Shown: one piece after another, positions 21,541 to 33,433 of the stretch | How the letters are laid out: each line of letters begins with the position of its first letter | Numbering within the stretch: position 1 is the first letter of the stretch | DNA from: Amaranthus tricolor | Taxonomy: Eukaryota > Streptophyta > Magnoliopsida > Caryophyllales > Amaranthaceae | Assembly (NCBI RefSeq): GCF_026212465.1 | Contig: NC_080056.1 | Location: forward strand, 19,805,227 to 19,869,226 | Length of the DNA: 64,000 nt | Reading direction: 5' to 3' | Program-made: the position numbers and the translations under genes | The notes under the pieces: model-generated | The model's input: only the letters and a program-made list of their open reading frames with translations | Database searches by the model: none | What the model was told of the DNA's origin: nothing

Positions 21541-24145
21541 AATTTTAAGGTAGTTTGGTATGTCGATTCAATTTGGGTCTTGGATTCAATTTGGGTATAA
21601 ACTTGAATTTAATTAGAGTATATGAGTTTAATTAGTATTGGGGTTCTTGCTATTGTTGATTAGTATTGGTTATTTGGGTTATTTGAGTTCTAGTATCAAA
21701 TTGAGTATTTGGAATTCTGAAATTTCAGTTCATAATCTGAACATTCTGTTTTGGCTATTTTGAGGATGGTTCTGATTGTTTTTGGGTTCTTATGTCTGCT
21801 TGAGATTTGTAGGGCTTTGAGTCGCGGTCGTGTGGGCACTTGAATCGCCTCGAGATGAATTCGTATGAAGAACTTATGTCCAAAATACTAGTAGACTGTC
21901 ATAAAAATCGACAATGAGGTTCCGTTTTGTTATGTCCGAATTTGTGTTGCTGTTTTTGAAATAGTTAAAGTCGTTTTGAGGTTCTCTGTCTGCATGATAT
22001 TTGTAAAGCTTCAAGTCGCGATCACGTAGGCACTTGAATCGCCCCAAGATGAGTTCGTATGAGGGAGTTATGTTCAAAACAGTGACATACCAGCAGGCTG
22101 TCATGAAAATCAATACTGAACCTTCTGTTTTGACTATTTTGGGATAGTTTTAATTATTTTTGGGTTCTGGTGTCTGCATGATAATTGTAGAGCTTCGAGT
22201 CACGATCACGTAGGCACTTGAATCGCCCCAAGATGAGTTCGTATGAGGGAGTTATGTTCAAAACAGTGACATACCAGCAGGCTGTCATTGAAATCAATAC
22301 TGAACCTTCTGTTTTGACTATTTTAGGATAGTTTTGATTGTTTTTGGGTTCTGGTGTCTGCATGATATTTGTATTGCTTCGAGTCGCGATCACGTAGGCA
22401 CTTGAATCGCCCCAAGATGAGTTCGTATGAGAGAGCTATGATCAAATTACTAACAAGTGTCCTGTTATGGTACTAAAATAGAATTTATTATGTGGGATTA
22501 GGAAGTATAAAATAAATTGGAGATTTAAGGTTATTTATTGAGTAATTGAGATTAACTTAGGTTTATTGTTTTCTCTTTTTGGATTGGTATTGTTGGGTTA
22601 TGGATTTTAATTGAATAATATGAGTGTTTGGTTCAAGTATAAATTTGGGAACATATGAATTGATTTGTATTTTGATTATTGATTGTTATTCATGGCGTAG
22701 AAAGGTAAATTTAATTTAATTCAAGTATTTCAAAATTCAAGTTATGTTTTATAAGGTGTGGTATTACTACCATTGATATTTGAGCAAAATTGTATATTTA
22801 TTGGTGTTCGAAAAGTTGGATTTTGACTTTGTTTGACCTTGCTCCTAGTCCCTATGTTTTGAATGTTCATATGTTTTTATATATGAGCTTTTAAATATTG
22901 TATTTATTTAAAGAGAATACAAAAGCATGTTTTGTATGTTACTAACTTATAAGATATGAGTCTTGAAATATTGTATTATGGAGATGAGGTATGATTGTTG
23001 ATTTCAGAGAAAATCAATTGAATTATTGTTTTGTTTTATATTGAAATGTTCGACATTGAAAAATTTCCGTTTTTGGGAATTGGCAACGGATATTTATATC
23101 CGGATTATTATGAAATCCTATAGCTTGATAATAGGTAATGGTTATTCGGATCGGTCTCGAGCCCCCGATCCCGTTTCGTTCTTACAAGAACCGTATTTTC
23201 GGTGATGACGATCACCCGTGTTCTCAGGATTTAGATCAAGCCTACTTCCTGACGGTCCATATATTCCCACGTTTTAAGTGTTGTTAAATTATTGATTTAA
23301 TAAGAGTTTTGAATAAATACGTTTGGTACATAAAGTTTTGTTTGTTTTGCAAATGATATCATATTTGTCATTTGCCGTATTGTTTCGCTATTGACTTGTA
23401 AAGTAATAGCCGCATTTTGATTTACGCTATTAACTTGTAAAGTTATAGCCGTGTTTTGATTCGTTATGAACTAAAGGTTCATAGCCGCATTCATGTCGCA
23501 CCAAACGATCTTTTTAAAAGAGTTTTGATTTACGCTATTAACTTGTAAAGTAATAGCCGTGTTTTGATTCGTTATGAACTAAAGGTTCATAGCCGCATTT
23601 ATGTCGATATCAAACGGTCTTTTAAAAGTGTTTTGAAAAGGATAAAATAATGTTTATAAATGATTACCAAGTGAACAAGGAATTTGATTTGGAAATGTTT
23701 GTTAATGACTAGTATACAAATGTAGTAGTTTGTTGGATTACTCAACAATGCAATTGTTGACAGTTTTTTTATATAGGGCCTATCTCTTACAGGGGATAGA
23801 TCCACTTTCAGGTTACCATCTTTAGTGCACATGGATATGCTGCTCATTTATGTGTCATGTGTTGCGATAGCGAGGACATCGTTTTCGGAAGGTTAACTTA
23901 TAATGACATTTTGACAAATCATGTCTTTTTAAATAAAAAAATCGATATTTTATAATGTATTAATTTAGTTTATAACTGGGTTGTAAGTAATTGTATTACA
24001 GTTTTGTAAAGTTTTTAAAATACTCTGATATTGGTTGCTGTGGCTATCGAGCCACAGGTCGGATTCAGCCCAGACTTCTATAAGTCTTCCGCTGTGCTTT
24101 GTAGACAATTTTATTATATTGTTTACGCTGGTTTGGGCTGTTTCA
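21541..24145 (+). repeat. 5' LTR of the LARD-like element, 5'-truncated
   Basis: 2605 bp, ending GCTGTTTCA just before the PBS. It contains four tandem units of about 184-194 bp (starting 21793, 21987, 22171, 22355) and a second short repeat array with ttaacttgtaaag and ggttcatagccgca motifs (23385-23600). Confidence 0.88.
21793..22455. repeat. Tandem repeat inside the LARD LTR, about 3.6 units of 184-194 bp
   Basis: Units begin with tgtctgc at 21793, 21987, 22171 and 22355 (periods 194, 184, 184) and share gcacttgaatcgcc and gatga(g/a)ttcgtatga. The same array is at 26835, 27030, 27214 and 27398 in the other LTR, so it predates the element's last insertion. Confidence 0.9.
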
Positions 24146-25848
24146 ATTGGTATCAGAGCGTGGTTGTTTCTGGAGTACTCGAATCCTCATATTCGAGTAC
24201 AAAACATTTGAAAAAAAAAAATTGAATTTCGAAAATTCGAGAGAGCTCGGTAGTCGTGTTTTAGGGTGTATCCTCTGAGAATCGGATGGTATTAATGTGA
24301 CTATGTGTTATATGTGTGATATGTAACGTGCTTACGTGCTAAGGAAATCTTGAAGTTTCCTTACGTGTTGTGAATCCTCTTTTAGTACGAGTCATGCCGA
24401 AGGTCAAGAGTTAAGTCCGAATTATGAATTTTGAACTTTGAAGTTTGGTGAAAGGAGTTTTAAAGGATACTAAAGTTAATTTGGGAATTTTTCGTTTGAA
24501 TCTTGATTGGTGGATTTACTTGATTTTATGTGAAATATTGTGTGATTGTTTACATGTCATAAAAAAAAAGTTGTTTTTAAAAGATCTCAAAATTTCAACT
24601 TGAAATATATATGTACTCGAGTCAAGTATTCTTGAAACAAGTATTCTTGAAATTGTTTTCCAAAAGATATTATATATACTCGGATAACTGGCAAAAAGGA
24701 GTTGAGGATCAAACTTATCGAGAATTGCGATGATGTTGTGTAAGAAGGATTCGATGTAAAGAGTTTAAAAGAAACATTTTGGGAATATTGAAAGTTATGC
24801 GTTAATTGAGTGTTAAGATTGAAAATCTATAAAGGAATAAAGAATGTAGAAAAAGTATTTGTGACATGTTCAATTATGGGATGAGAAATTTTAATTAAGG
24901 AAAGTTTCGAAAGGAAACAAAGGTTAATACAATTAATAGTAACTTAAAGTTATGTTGTAGTAAGTTTGATTGAATGGCCTATACGTGTTGAGGATAATGT
25001 AAAATTATGATTGAGAAAGCTTTCAACGGTTTTTAATGAAAGAATGATAACTTTGGGACTCTATAAAGGTTTTATTGATGGTAAAATGTGAATTAAGAAA
25101 AAAAGGGATCAATTGGAAGTTTAAAGAATACTTAAATTGTGAGAGGTTTGACTTTGTAAGTGAGGAAATGTTTGATTATTAAAGGTTAAAGAAAAAAAAA
25201 ATACGAATTTGAATGTCTAAATGTTATTGAATTTATTTCGGATGAATTTGTTATGGAATTTGAAGTTTTAAGCGTTAAATGAAGAATATGGTTATAAATG
25301 TTATAATTCGAAGTAAGTTGATAATGGTCGAGTTTTGAGTTATTAAAAGTTGATAGAGAAATGATTGTGGATATCTTTAATGAATATGAGATTCAATAAA
25401 TGACTTAAAGTATCTCGGGAGTTATAAGAGTTTTTAATTAGAAATTTAATTGTAATTGGGAAGCAGCAAGTAAGTTGATGATTCAATATCTCAAACTAAG
25501 GATATAAAAAGGTTGGAATGACCAAATATGTAATTAAAGGTATAAAAGATTTTGAAGTAACGTGGTTGATTTAAGGTACATGTGAACGATCACGTAAAGT
25601 AAATCGAGGTTGAAGTTTCAAATTTAAAGGTTTGAAGTAATTCAATTGAGGTTAGTTGTGTTACCAATATGTAATTCATCTTATGTGATTGAAAATTTAT
25701 GGATATAGTATGTCTTGAATCAAAGCTGGGGAGTAACTAAAGTTTATTTGATTCTCATTTCATGAAATTTGAGTTATACGTTATGACTAAGGATGATCAA
25801 AAGTGTATGTATAATTTCGGGGACGAAATTATTTTAAGTTGGGGAGAA
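24146..25848 (+). other. Non-coding interior of the LARD-like element
   Basis: Begins with the PBS and ends with the polypurine tract. No frame above 65 codons, and no gag or pol motif on either strand. A ggggacgaaatta motif (25819-25831) is commonly seen before the PPT of gypsy elements and supports a gypsy origin. Confidence 0.7.
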
Positions 25849-28800
25849 TGAAATAGACTACATTTAACAAAGCTTAATTATAAGTTTATTAAGCTGATTG
25901 GGATTATTAAGTAAGTTAATCCGAGTAATAATATTATTATTTTGATAATATTGACTCAAGTATTTCATTTGTTAACATTTTCAAGAAAGAGGTATATTTT
26001 ATTTAATGTATAAAATTTGTATAAAGAATACTTCGATAAAAGTGTATTTTGATTATATTTTATAAATTGATTAATATCTTATCTTTATAAAAATGAATTT
26101 AAATAAAGTATTGAAAAATAAATTATACGACGAAAAATATGGGTGTATTACCCATCTCATATTTTCGTGAGTATGAGTATGAAGTTGAGTCACCGTAATT
26201 TTGCCACGTAATTTATGACTCATTACGTTAACTCCTTAATTATAAACCCTTATATTCATCCATTTCCCTTCCTCCTTCACACTGGACTCACTCATTCTCC
26301 ATCTCCCTCACGGTTCAATAGCCGCCCCAGCACCACCAGGCCACGCCTCCATCGTAGCCACCCGCAGATACACACTCCTCCTCCCCTGCAGCAGCCGCGA
26401 CCCCCAAGCAGCAGCAGCCACGTTTTGTGGCTGTTTCCACGGCAGCAGCAGGCGTCTAGGCCTAGGACTACCACCGGGTCCCTTGGGCTGACCTGTGTCA
26501 CCACACCACCATACACTCCTTCCTCTTCCTTCAATGGTGATTGAGGTAATCCACAAACTATTCTATTTAAGTATTAATTGAAAATTTTAAGGTAGTTTGG
26601 TATGTCGATTCAATTTGGGTCTTGGATTCAATTTGAGTATCAACTTGAATTTAATTAGAGTATATGAGTTTAATTAGTAATTGGGTTCTTGCTATTGTTG
26701 ATTAGTATTGGTTATTTGGGTTATTTGAGTTCTAGTATCAAATTGAGTATTTGGAATTCTGAAATTACAGTTCATAATCTGAACATTCTGTTTTGGCTAT
26801 TTTGAGGATGATTCTGATTGTTTTTGGGTTCTTATGTCTGCTTGAGATTTGTAGGGCTTTGAGTCGCGGTCGTGTGGGCACTTGAATCGCCTCGAGATGA
26901 ATTCGTATGAAGAAGTTATGTCCAAAATACTAGTAGACTGTCATAAAAATCGACAATGAGGTTCCGTTTTGTTATGTCCGAATTTGTGTTGCTGTTTTTG
27001 AAATAGTTAAAGTCGTTTTGAGGTTTTTCTGTCTGCATGATATTTGTAAAGCTTCGAGTCGCGATCACGTAGGCACTTGAATCGCCCCAAGATGAGTTCG
27101 TATGAGGGAGTTATGTTCAAAACAGTGACATACCAGCAGGCTGTCATGAAAATCAATACTGAACCTTCTATTTTGACTATTTTGGGATAGTTTTGATTGT
27201 TTTTGGGTTCTGTTGTCTGCATGATAATTGTAGAGCTTCGAGTCACGATCACGTAGGCACTTGAATCGCCCCAAGATGAGTTCGTATGAGGGAGTTATGT
27301 TCAAAACAGTGACATACCAGCAGGCTGTCATGAAAATCAATACTGAACCTTTTGTTTTGACTATTTTAGGATAGTTTTGATTGTTTTTGGGTTCTGGTGT
27401 CTGCATGATATTTGTATTGCTTCGAGTCGCGATCACGTAGGCACTTGAATCGCCCCAAGATGAGTTCGTATGAGAGAGCTATGATCAAATTACTAACAAG
27501 TGTCCTGTTATGGTACTAAAATAGAATTTATTATGTGGGATTAGGAAGTATAAAATAAATTGGAGATTTAAGGTTATTTATTGAGTAATTGAGATTAACT
27601 TAGGTTTATTGTTTTCTCTTTTTGGATTGGTATTGTTGGGTTATGGATTTTAATTGAATAATATGAGTGTTTGGTTCAAGTATAAATTTGGGAACATATG
27701 AATTGATTTGTATTTTGATTATTGATTGTTATTCATGGCGTAGAAAGGTAAATTTAATTTAATTCAAGTATTTCAAAATTCAAGTTATGTTTTATAAGGT
27801 GTGGTATTACTACCATTGATATTTGAGCAAAATTGTATATTTATTGGTGTTCGAAAAGTTGGATTTTGACTTTGTTTGACCCTGCTCCTAGTCCCTATGT
27901 TTTGAATGTTCATATGTTTTTATATATGAGCTTTTAAATATTGTATTTATTTAAAGAGAATACAAAAGCATGTTTTGTATGTTACTAACTTATAAGATAT
28001 GAGTCTTGAAATATTGTATTATGGAGATGAGGTATGATTGTTGATTTCAGAGAAAATCAATTGAATTATTGTTTTGTTTTATATTGAAATGTTCGACATT
28101 GAAAAATTTTCGTTTTTGGGAATTGGCAACGGATATTTATATCCGGATTATTATGAAATCCTATAGCTTGATAATAGGTAATGGTTATTCGGATCGGTCT
28201 CGAGCCCCCGATCCCGTTTCGTTCTTACAAGAACCGTATTTTCGGTGATGACGATCACCCGTGTTCTCAGGATTTAGATCAAGCCTACTTCCTGACGGTC
28301 CATATATTCCCACGTTTTAAGTGTTGTTAAATTATTGATTTAATAAGAGTTTTGAATAAATACGTTTGGTACATAAAGTTTTGTTTGTTTTGCAAATGAT
28401 ATCATATTTGTCATTTGCCGTATTGTTTCGCTATTGACTTGTAAAGTAATAGCCGCATTTTGATTTACGCTATTAACTTGTAAAGTTATAGCCGTGTTTT
28501 GATTCGTTATGAACTAAAGGTTCATAGCCGCATTCATGTCGCACCAAACGATCTTTTTAAAAGAGTTTTGATTTACGCTATTAACTTGTAAAGTAATAGC
28601 CGTGTTTTGATTCGTTATGAACTAAAGGTTCATAGCCGCATTTATGTCGATATCAAACGGTCTTTTAAAAGTGTTTTGAAAAGGATAAAATAATGTTTAT
28701 AAATGATTACCAAGTGAACAAGGAATTTGATTTGGAAATGTTTGTTAATGACTTGTATACAAATGTAGTAGGTTGTTGGATTACTCAACAATGCAATTGT

Positions 28801-29188
28801 TGACAGTTTTTTTTATATAGGGCCTATCTATTACAGGGGATAGATCCACTTTCAGGTTGCCATCTTTAGTGCAGATGGATGTGCTGCTCATTTATGTGTC
28901 ATGTGTTGCGATAGCGAGGACATCGTTTTCGGAAGGTTAACTTATAATTACATTTTGACAAATCATGTCTTTTTAAATAAAAAAATCGATATTTTATAAT
29001 GTATTAATTTAGTTTATAACTGGGTTGTAAGTAATTGTATTACAGTTTTGTAAAGTTTTTAACTACTCCGATATTGGTTGCTGTGGCTATCGAGCCACAG
29101 GTCGGATTCAGCCCAGACTTCTATAAGTCTTCCGCTGTGCTTTGTAGACAATATTATTATATTGTTTACGCTGGTTTGGGCTGTTTCA
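25849..29188 (+). repeat. 3' LTR of the LARD-like element, complete
   Basis: 3340 bp, TG...CA. TATA-like sequence near 26238-26260 is followed by an unusually C-rich leader (26260-26535), which yields long spurious frames on both strands. The tandem array is at 26835-27495. Confidence 0.85.
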
Positions 29189-31411
29189 ATTACCTAACGC
29201 AAGTAAGAAATTCAAGAAGGCGGGATCTTCGCAAGCTCTAATATTCTCGGTCAATCGCAAGCGGCTAAAAAAAGGCCACGACGGCGAGCAAACCAAGCTG
29301 TATTCAATAATTTCTTGATGTGTTTTTTGGGAACAACAAGAACTATTTGATGAAAGTCGCCCCCTAAAACAATAATTTTACCACTAAAAGGAACGTCAGG
29401 CAAGCACAAATCTCGCCGAAGTAAATCATGTGATTGTTTTCCAACGTTGCATGATAGGTACTGGCCGTAATCATTTGGTATCTTAAATATAGAATGGGTA
29501 GTGCGACTAGTAGGCATGTTAGAAGCTGCAATACCTAAAGTCGCAATTGGAAGCACGATCTTTTTAAGTAATCAGACCTTTGCATATATGGCATTATATA
29601 AAGATGTTTTCCCAGTTTCACCAGGACCATCAATGAAAAACAAGCCCGACTTTCCTTGTTTCACATGGGAAATAGTGCGCTTTTATGTTGCACGTTGTTC
29701 ACCAGTCAACAATGATCGTGCTTCCATATAAGATGATGGAATTGGTGCATCTAAAGCATCAATAATATCCTATGTCTATTGAAAAGACATATCTGCATCG
29801 CTATGAACATGTTGTAAACCATAGTCTGCAAGACTCTTACCCATGTTGTCCAAGAACACCTCAAAAGACCGAGCAGTAAGTGCTAAAACCTTGCAAGGTT
29901 TATTAGGATGCTTGAGAGCATAGTCTTCCTAAAGTTAGGGGTAATAACGATCCCATAGAGTAACAAGGGCAATTGTATATAAGAAAATAAGGACTGTAGC
30001 AAAAAGCCGGCACAGAGCATGTGGCATTTGGTTCTCGACTGCTTCATTTAAACATTGTTCAACTAACTCGTCTGGCTCAACGAACCCTCGGTGCAATGCA
30101 GCCTCATGAAATGTCGAGCAACGCTGATTGTTTACTATATGAAGGTCATCAAAAGAGCATGGACAACCAACCCGTGCTAACAATAATCGTAAATAGTAGC
30201 ATTTACCCTCTGAAGGTGCAACAAATGCAAGTCTACTAATTACCTTGCTCCACTTCCTTTTGTGCCAAGACTTACTCTGCACATACCAAACATGGTGCTC
30301 CGCAAATTCTGGGAAGCAATATTTAGAAGGATGTGTTGCATTGTATTCAAAAACTCTGTCAGAACAGTTTTGGCCCTTGATTCACTACTCATAACAAGTG
30401 CTAGATTCTCCGAAGTATTAAAACAAACACTTTGCTTATATGGCAAATGAACCTGCAGAGGTAGAACAGCTGGTTGTATGTCATACAAAACGAACGAAAA
30501 AAATTCTCCATGCAACTTTAGGAGGAGACACCCATCGATTCGATTGAAATCTTTCGAACTCATCAATAACATGCGGCTCATTTGTAGAACTAATGCTAAC
30601 AGATATTTTATCATGGTCCCTTGTAGACATACTTGTAAAGGTACTTAAACGGCCTTGATGGTTGAGCAGATTTCCACATTGAGATGGCAATCAAAAGACA
30701 CTAGAAGATATGGTTTATATGGAATAACCCACGAATTATCTAAGTTTACACCCCATATGCGCACAGATTAACCGGAATTTTGTCGCATATATGTTAGAGA
30801 GCCATCATCAGAATGCGTTGTGAATGAGGTAAAATCCCTTGGATACTTATGTCTACACATATGTTTACAATCACGCTTGACAATACGTGGGCATTCTGGA
30901 TAAAAGGAACCACATAGACCATGCATCATATGTCGTAACACAAGGCCTCTCAGGTATTGGAAATCCGGCGAAGGTATCTCTGCACATACAAACTAATCGA
31001 ATTGTTGTGGCTGCATGATCTTCGTCTGGGGTTGCAAAATAATTAAAAAGTGTGCATGGGGAAGACCACGCTTTTGGAATTCAATTACATGTATCATTGC
31101 AGCAACCTCTCAAAATTTTTTTTTTCTTGTATTATCTTCTTTAGAGCTACTAATTTTGTACTGAAGATTCTAGAAACCAAATCTGGTCTATCTTGTGCAT
31201 GTTAACCTCCTACAAGTTCTTGTTTGATATCATGCCAATTTGCATTGCAAGTGATTGTGAGAAAATTATCAGGCTTTCCATACCTTTGCACAAGGGCCAT
31301 CGCATTCAAATATTGCTTCTTCATATCTCTGGGTCCCCCGAAAAATAAAGGCGGTAAAATGACATGACGCCCAATATTTGATGCATAACATTCATCATTG
31401 TTCATGATGTC
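29189..31411 (-). pseudogene. Helitron Rep-helicase, central part
   Basis: Minus-strand reading in order: Helitron N-like domain NIGRHVILPPLFFGGPRDMK and YGKPDNFLTITCNANWHDI (31400-31205), the HUH replication motif GLPHAH (about 31049-31067), CGSFYPECP…RIVKRDCKHMCRHKYPRDF (about 30930-30840), and SF1 helicase Walker A FFIDGPGETGKTSLYNAIYA (about 29585-29640) with VLGGDFHQI (about 29340). Two catalytic His are intact, but frameshifts and stops occur throughout. HUH nucleases nick and rejoin DNA during rolling-circle transposition. The left end joins 20243 across the LARD block. Confidence 0.9.
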
Positions 31412-32161
31412 TGTTATGAATGGTAGTGTGTGACTTGAGTTCACATTAAAGGGTTGAATTCATGAGTGTGACTCTTGGATGGTGGTAACTAAATGGGTGT
31501 AGTTATGTGTGGAGTATTCATGAAGAATTATGGGTGTTAATGAAGATTAATGAAGAATATGTAAGAGTTTGATTTATTGTATGCTCGATCAAATTCTGAC
31601 AGAGGAAGCAGTAAGGTCGCTCGACCTACCCGCTCGACCGAGCAAGTTATTTTGGTAGGTCGAGCGGTCAGACAGAATGCCCCAGTTTTGGCTGACACTC
31701 GCTCGACCGAGCCGCTCGACCCGAGCGAGCTCTCTGTTCAGTCGAGCGGTCTCTCTGATATGCGTGGGATGCTGTTTTTTGACCTTCCAAGTTCCTAGAG
31801 TTATTTCATACTATTCATTATTCAATATTAACTATGTATTTATGTGAGCCATTCATCTTCATGTATCTAGTACTATAAATAGGGCTCTCATACTCACACA
31901 TCAAACATCAAACACAACCCCTAAGCCAAACACATAGCCTTTCTTGTTTGTTATCTCTATCTCAATTGTAATTCTTCATATTGAAGTGTTGTTTGTATTC
32001 TTTTGATATAATATAAACATAAACTACACACCACGGAGGACTTAGCCATCATTGGGTGAACCTCCTTAAATCTTTGTGTCCTTTTTAGTTACATTGTCAA
32101 ACTTTATTTTGTTCGTTGTTGTTTGTTCTTAGCATCGTAACGTATTTGGCGATCGTTTTCA
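31412..32161 (+). repeat. Solo LTR of the Copia A family
   Basis: Exactly 750 bp, TGTTATGAATGG…TTTTCA, in inverted orientation relative to the LTRs of Copia A and clearly the same sequence. It is flanked by a perfect 5-bp duplication atgtc (31407-31411, 32162-32166). A solo LTR arises when the two LTRs of an element recombine. It interrupts the Helitron Rep just before NIGRHVILPP. Confidence 0.95.
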
Positions 32162-33050
32162 ATGTCCATTATCCCAAGGTACAGTTCAACACGTAGTTAT
32201 ACGTGGTCGTGGCGTAAAAATCTAGGCGCGTGTTATCGATCTTTACATACATGTCAACTACAAATTGCTGAATAAGGCGACCAGCCCTTACAAGATAATT
32301 ATGCGGATATATCTAAAGCCTATAAGCATAGTACATAGTCTTTGATGACGATCTTTGAAGCCATCTTCAGCAACTGTATTAAGAATATGAGAATATAAGT
32401 ACATGATAATAGTAACTCATCAATCAATTAAACAATAATCATCTATACACTAACCGCTTGCTTCATCCAAAAGTAATTCTTCAGCAATGTTTGCTAAATT
32501 TGGAGTAATCGGGTTACGATAGCGGTGTCTCGATGTTCAATGATCCTAAGAAGCTATTCGTAGGCATTGATGTCATCCACAATCCCCGTTAGGAAATAAC
32601 AACAGATACTACAAAGGATCGTAGCATTCATAGTAATGATAAATACGGTGGGATATAAATGATTTTCCCCAAACAACTATATATGGACTCCTTGCTTCAT
32701 TTGATGGTAAGTCGTCAAGCCAAATTGCAGATACTTCATCAGACGTTGGGGCATTGTATAACCATTGGTCTAAACACGAATTTTTATTCAACAAAACCCT
32801 CGTATTCTCATGAACATCTAAATGCCGTAAAGAACGAAAGAAATGTGCTTACGGATTACAATCCATAATCTCCATTAGCATACTAACAATTGTAGGATCA
32901 AGTTCTGGAAAGATACCAGAGCGGTGTTCCTTTTGAAACTGCCCATCAAAAAAGTACAGCTTCAAGAATTTTGGCTTCTCGGCTTCTTCAGGTACCAAAT
33001 CAGGCACATAGTGATAAAGTTGTCCATGGAGCTTGAACACATAAATGCCT
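32162..33050 (-). pseudogene. Helitron Rep, N-terminal region
   Basis: The minus-strand frames 33040-32849 (FKLHGQLYHYVPDLVPEE, KFLKLYFFDG) and 32794-32609 (LNKNSCLDQWLYNAPTSDEV, IWLDDLP, PYIVVWGKS) match the conserved region upstream of the HUH domain in plant Helitron proteins. Stops lie between. It joins 37793 across Copia B. Confidence 0.82.
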
Positions 33051-33332
33051 TGTTAAAATAATCTAGAAAAATCTAGGATTTTAATTAAATATAAAAATAT
33101 CTAAACTAAAGAATTAAAAAATAAAAATATCTAAGATAATATAATGGAAGTAACTAGAAAAGTAATTAAAAAATTAAAAATATCTAAGATATTTTAGTAA
33201 ACTTGCACTATAAATACCCATTGATGTAATCAATTTTTTGTGCAATGAAGAACAATATTTCATCCTACATATTCACTCATCTTCCTCTCCAAATAAATCC
33301 ATTCATTATTTTACCATCTAAATTTTCCTACA
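33051..33332 (+). repeat. 5' LTR of Copia B
   Basis: 282 bp, TGTTAAAATAATC…CCTACA. AT-rich, with a TATA box TATAAATA at 33209-33216. Confidence 0.96.
33209..33216 (+). promoter_or_regulatory. TATA box of the Copia B 5' LTR
   Basis: TATAAATA, conserved at 37669-37676 in the 3' LTR. It lies about 115 bases before the LTR end, a normal distance for an R/U5 start. Confidence 0.65.
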
Positions 33333-33433
33333 TTTGGTATCAAGAGCTAATTAAAACCAAGACCTCCAAACAACCTAAACACATTAACCAACATACTCCA
33401 CAATAAAATAAACCTTTAACCACAAAATAAAAA

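Larger units (their letters stand above)
21541..29188 (+). mobile_element. Non-autonomous long-LTR element (LARD-like)
   Basis: The direct repeat 21541-24145 matches 26581-29188 nearly base for base (offset 5040-5043). The right copy is complete and starts at 25849 (TGAAATAG) after a polypurine tract AAGTTGGGGAGAA; the left copy lacks its first part. The PBS after the left LTR (24146 on) reads ATTGGTATCAGAGC, initiator-Met type. The 1.7-kb interior (24146-25848) encodes nothing recognisable. Long LTRs with a non-coding interior match the LARD class of gypsy-derived elements. The right target copy is probably attac (29189-29193); the left one is lost. Confidence 0.82.

Noticed and set aside
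21793..22455. CRISPR-like regularly spaced repeats
   Set aside because: Contiguous tandem units in a plant LTR without spacers or cas genes.
26215..26556. Overlapping 80-109 codon ORFs on both strands
   Set aside because: C-rich leader inside an LTR; open on both strands because of composition, with no recognised domain.
22154..27436. Repeated similar ORFs (TACWYVTVLNITPSYELILG type) on the minus strand
   Set aside because: They come from the tandem units in the LARD LTRs and repeat with them; no evidence of translation.
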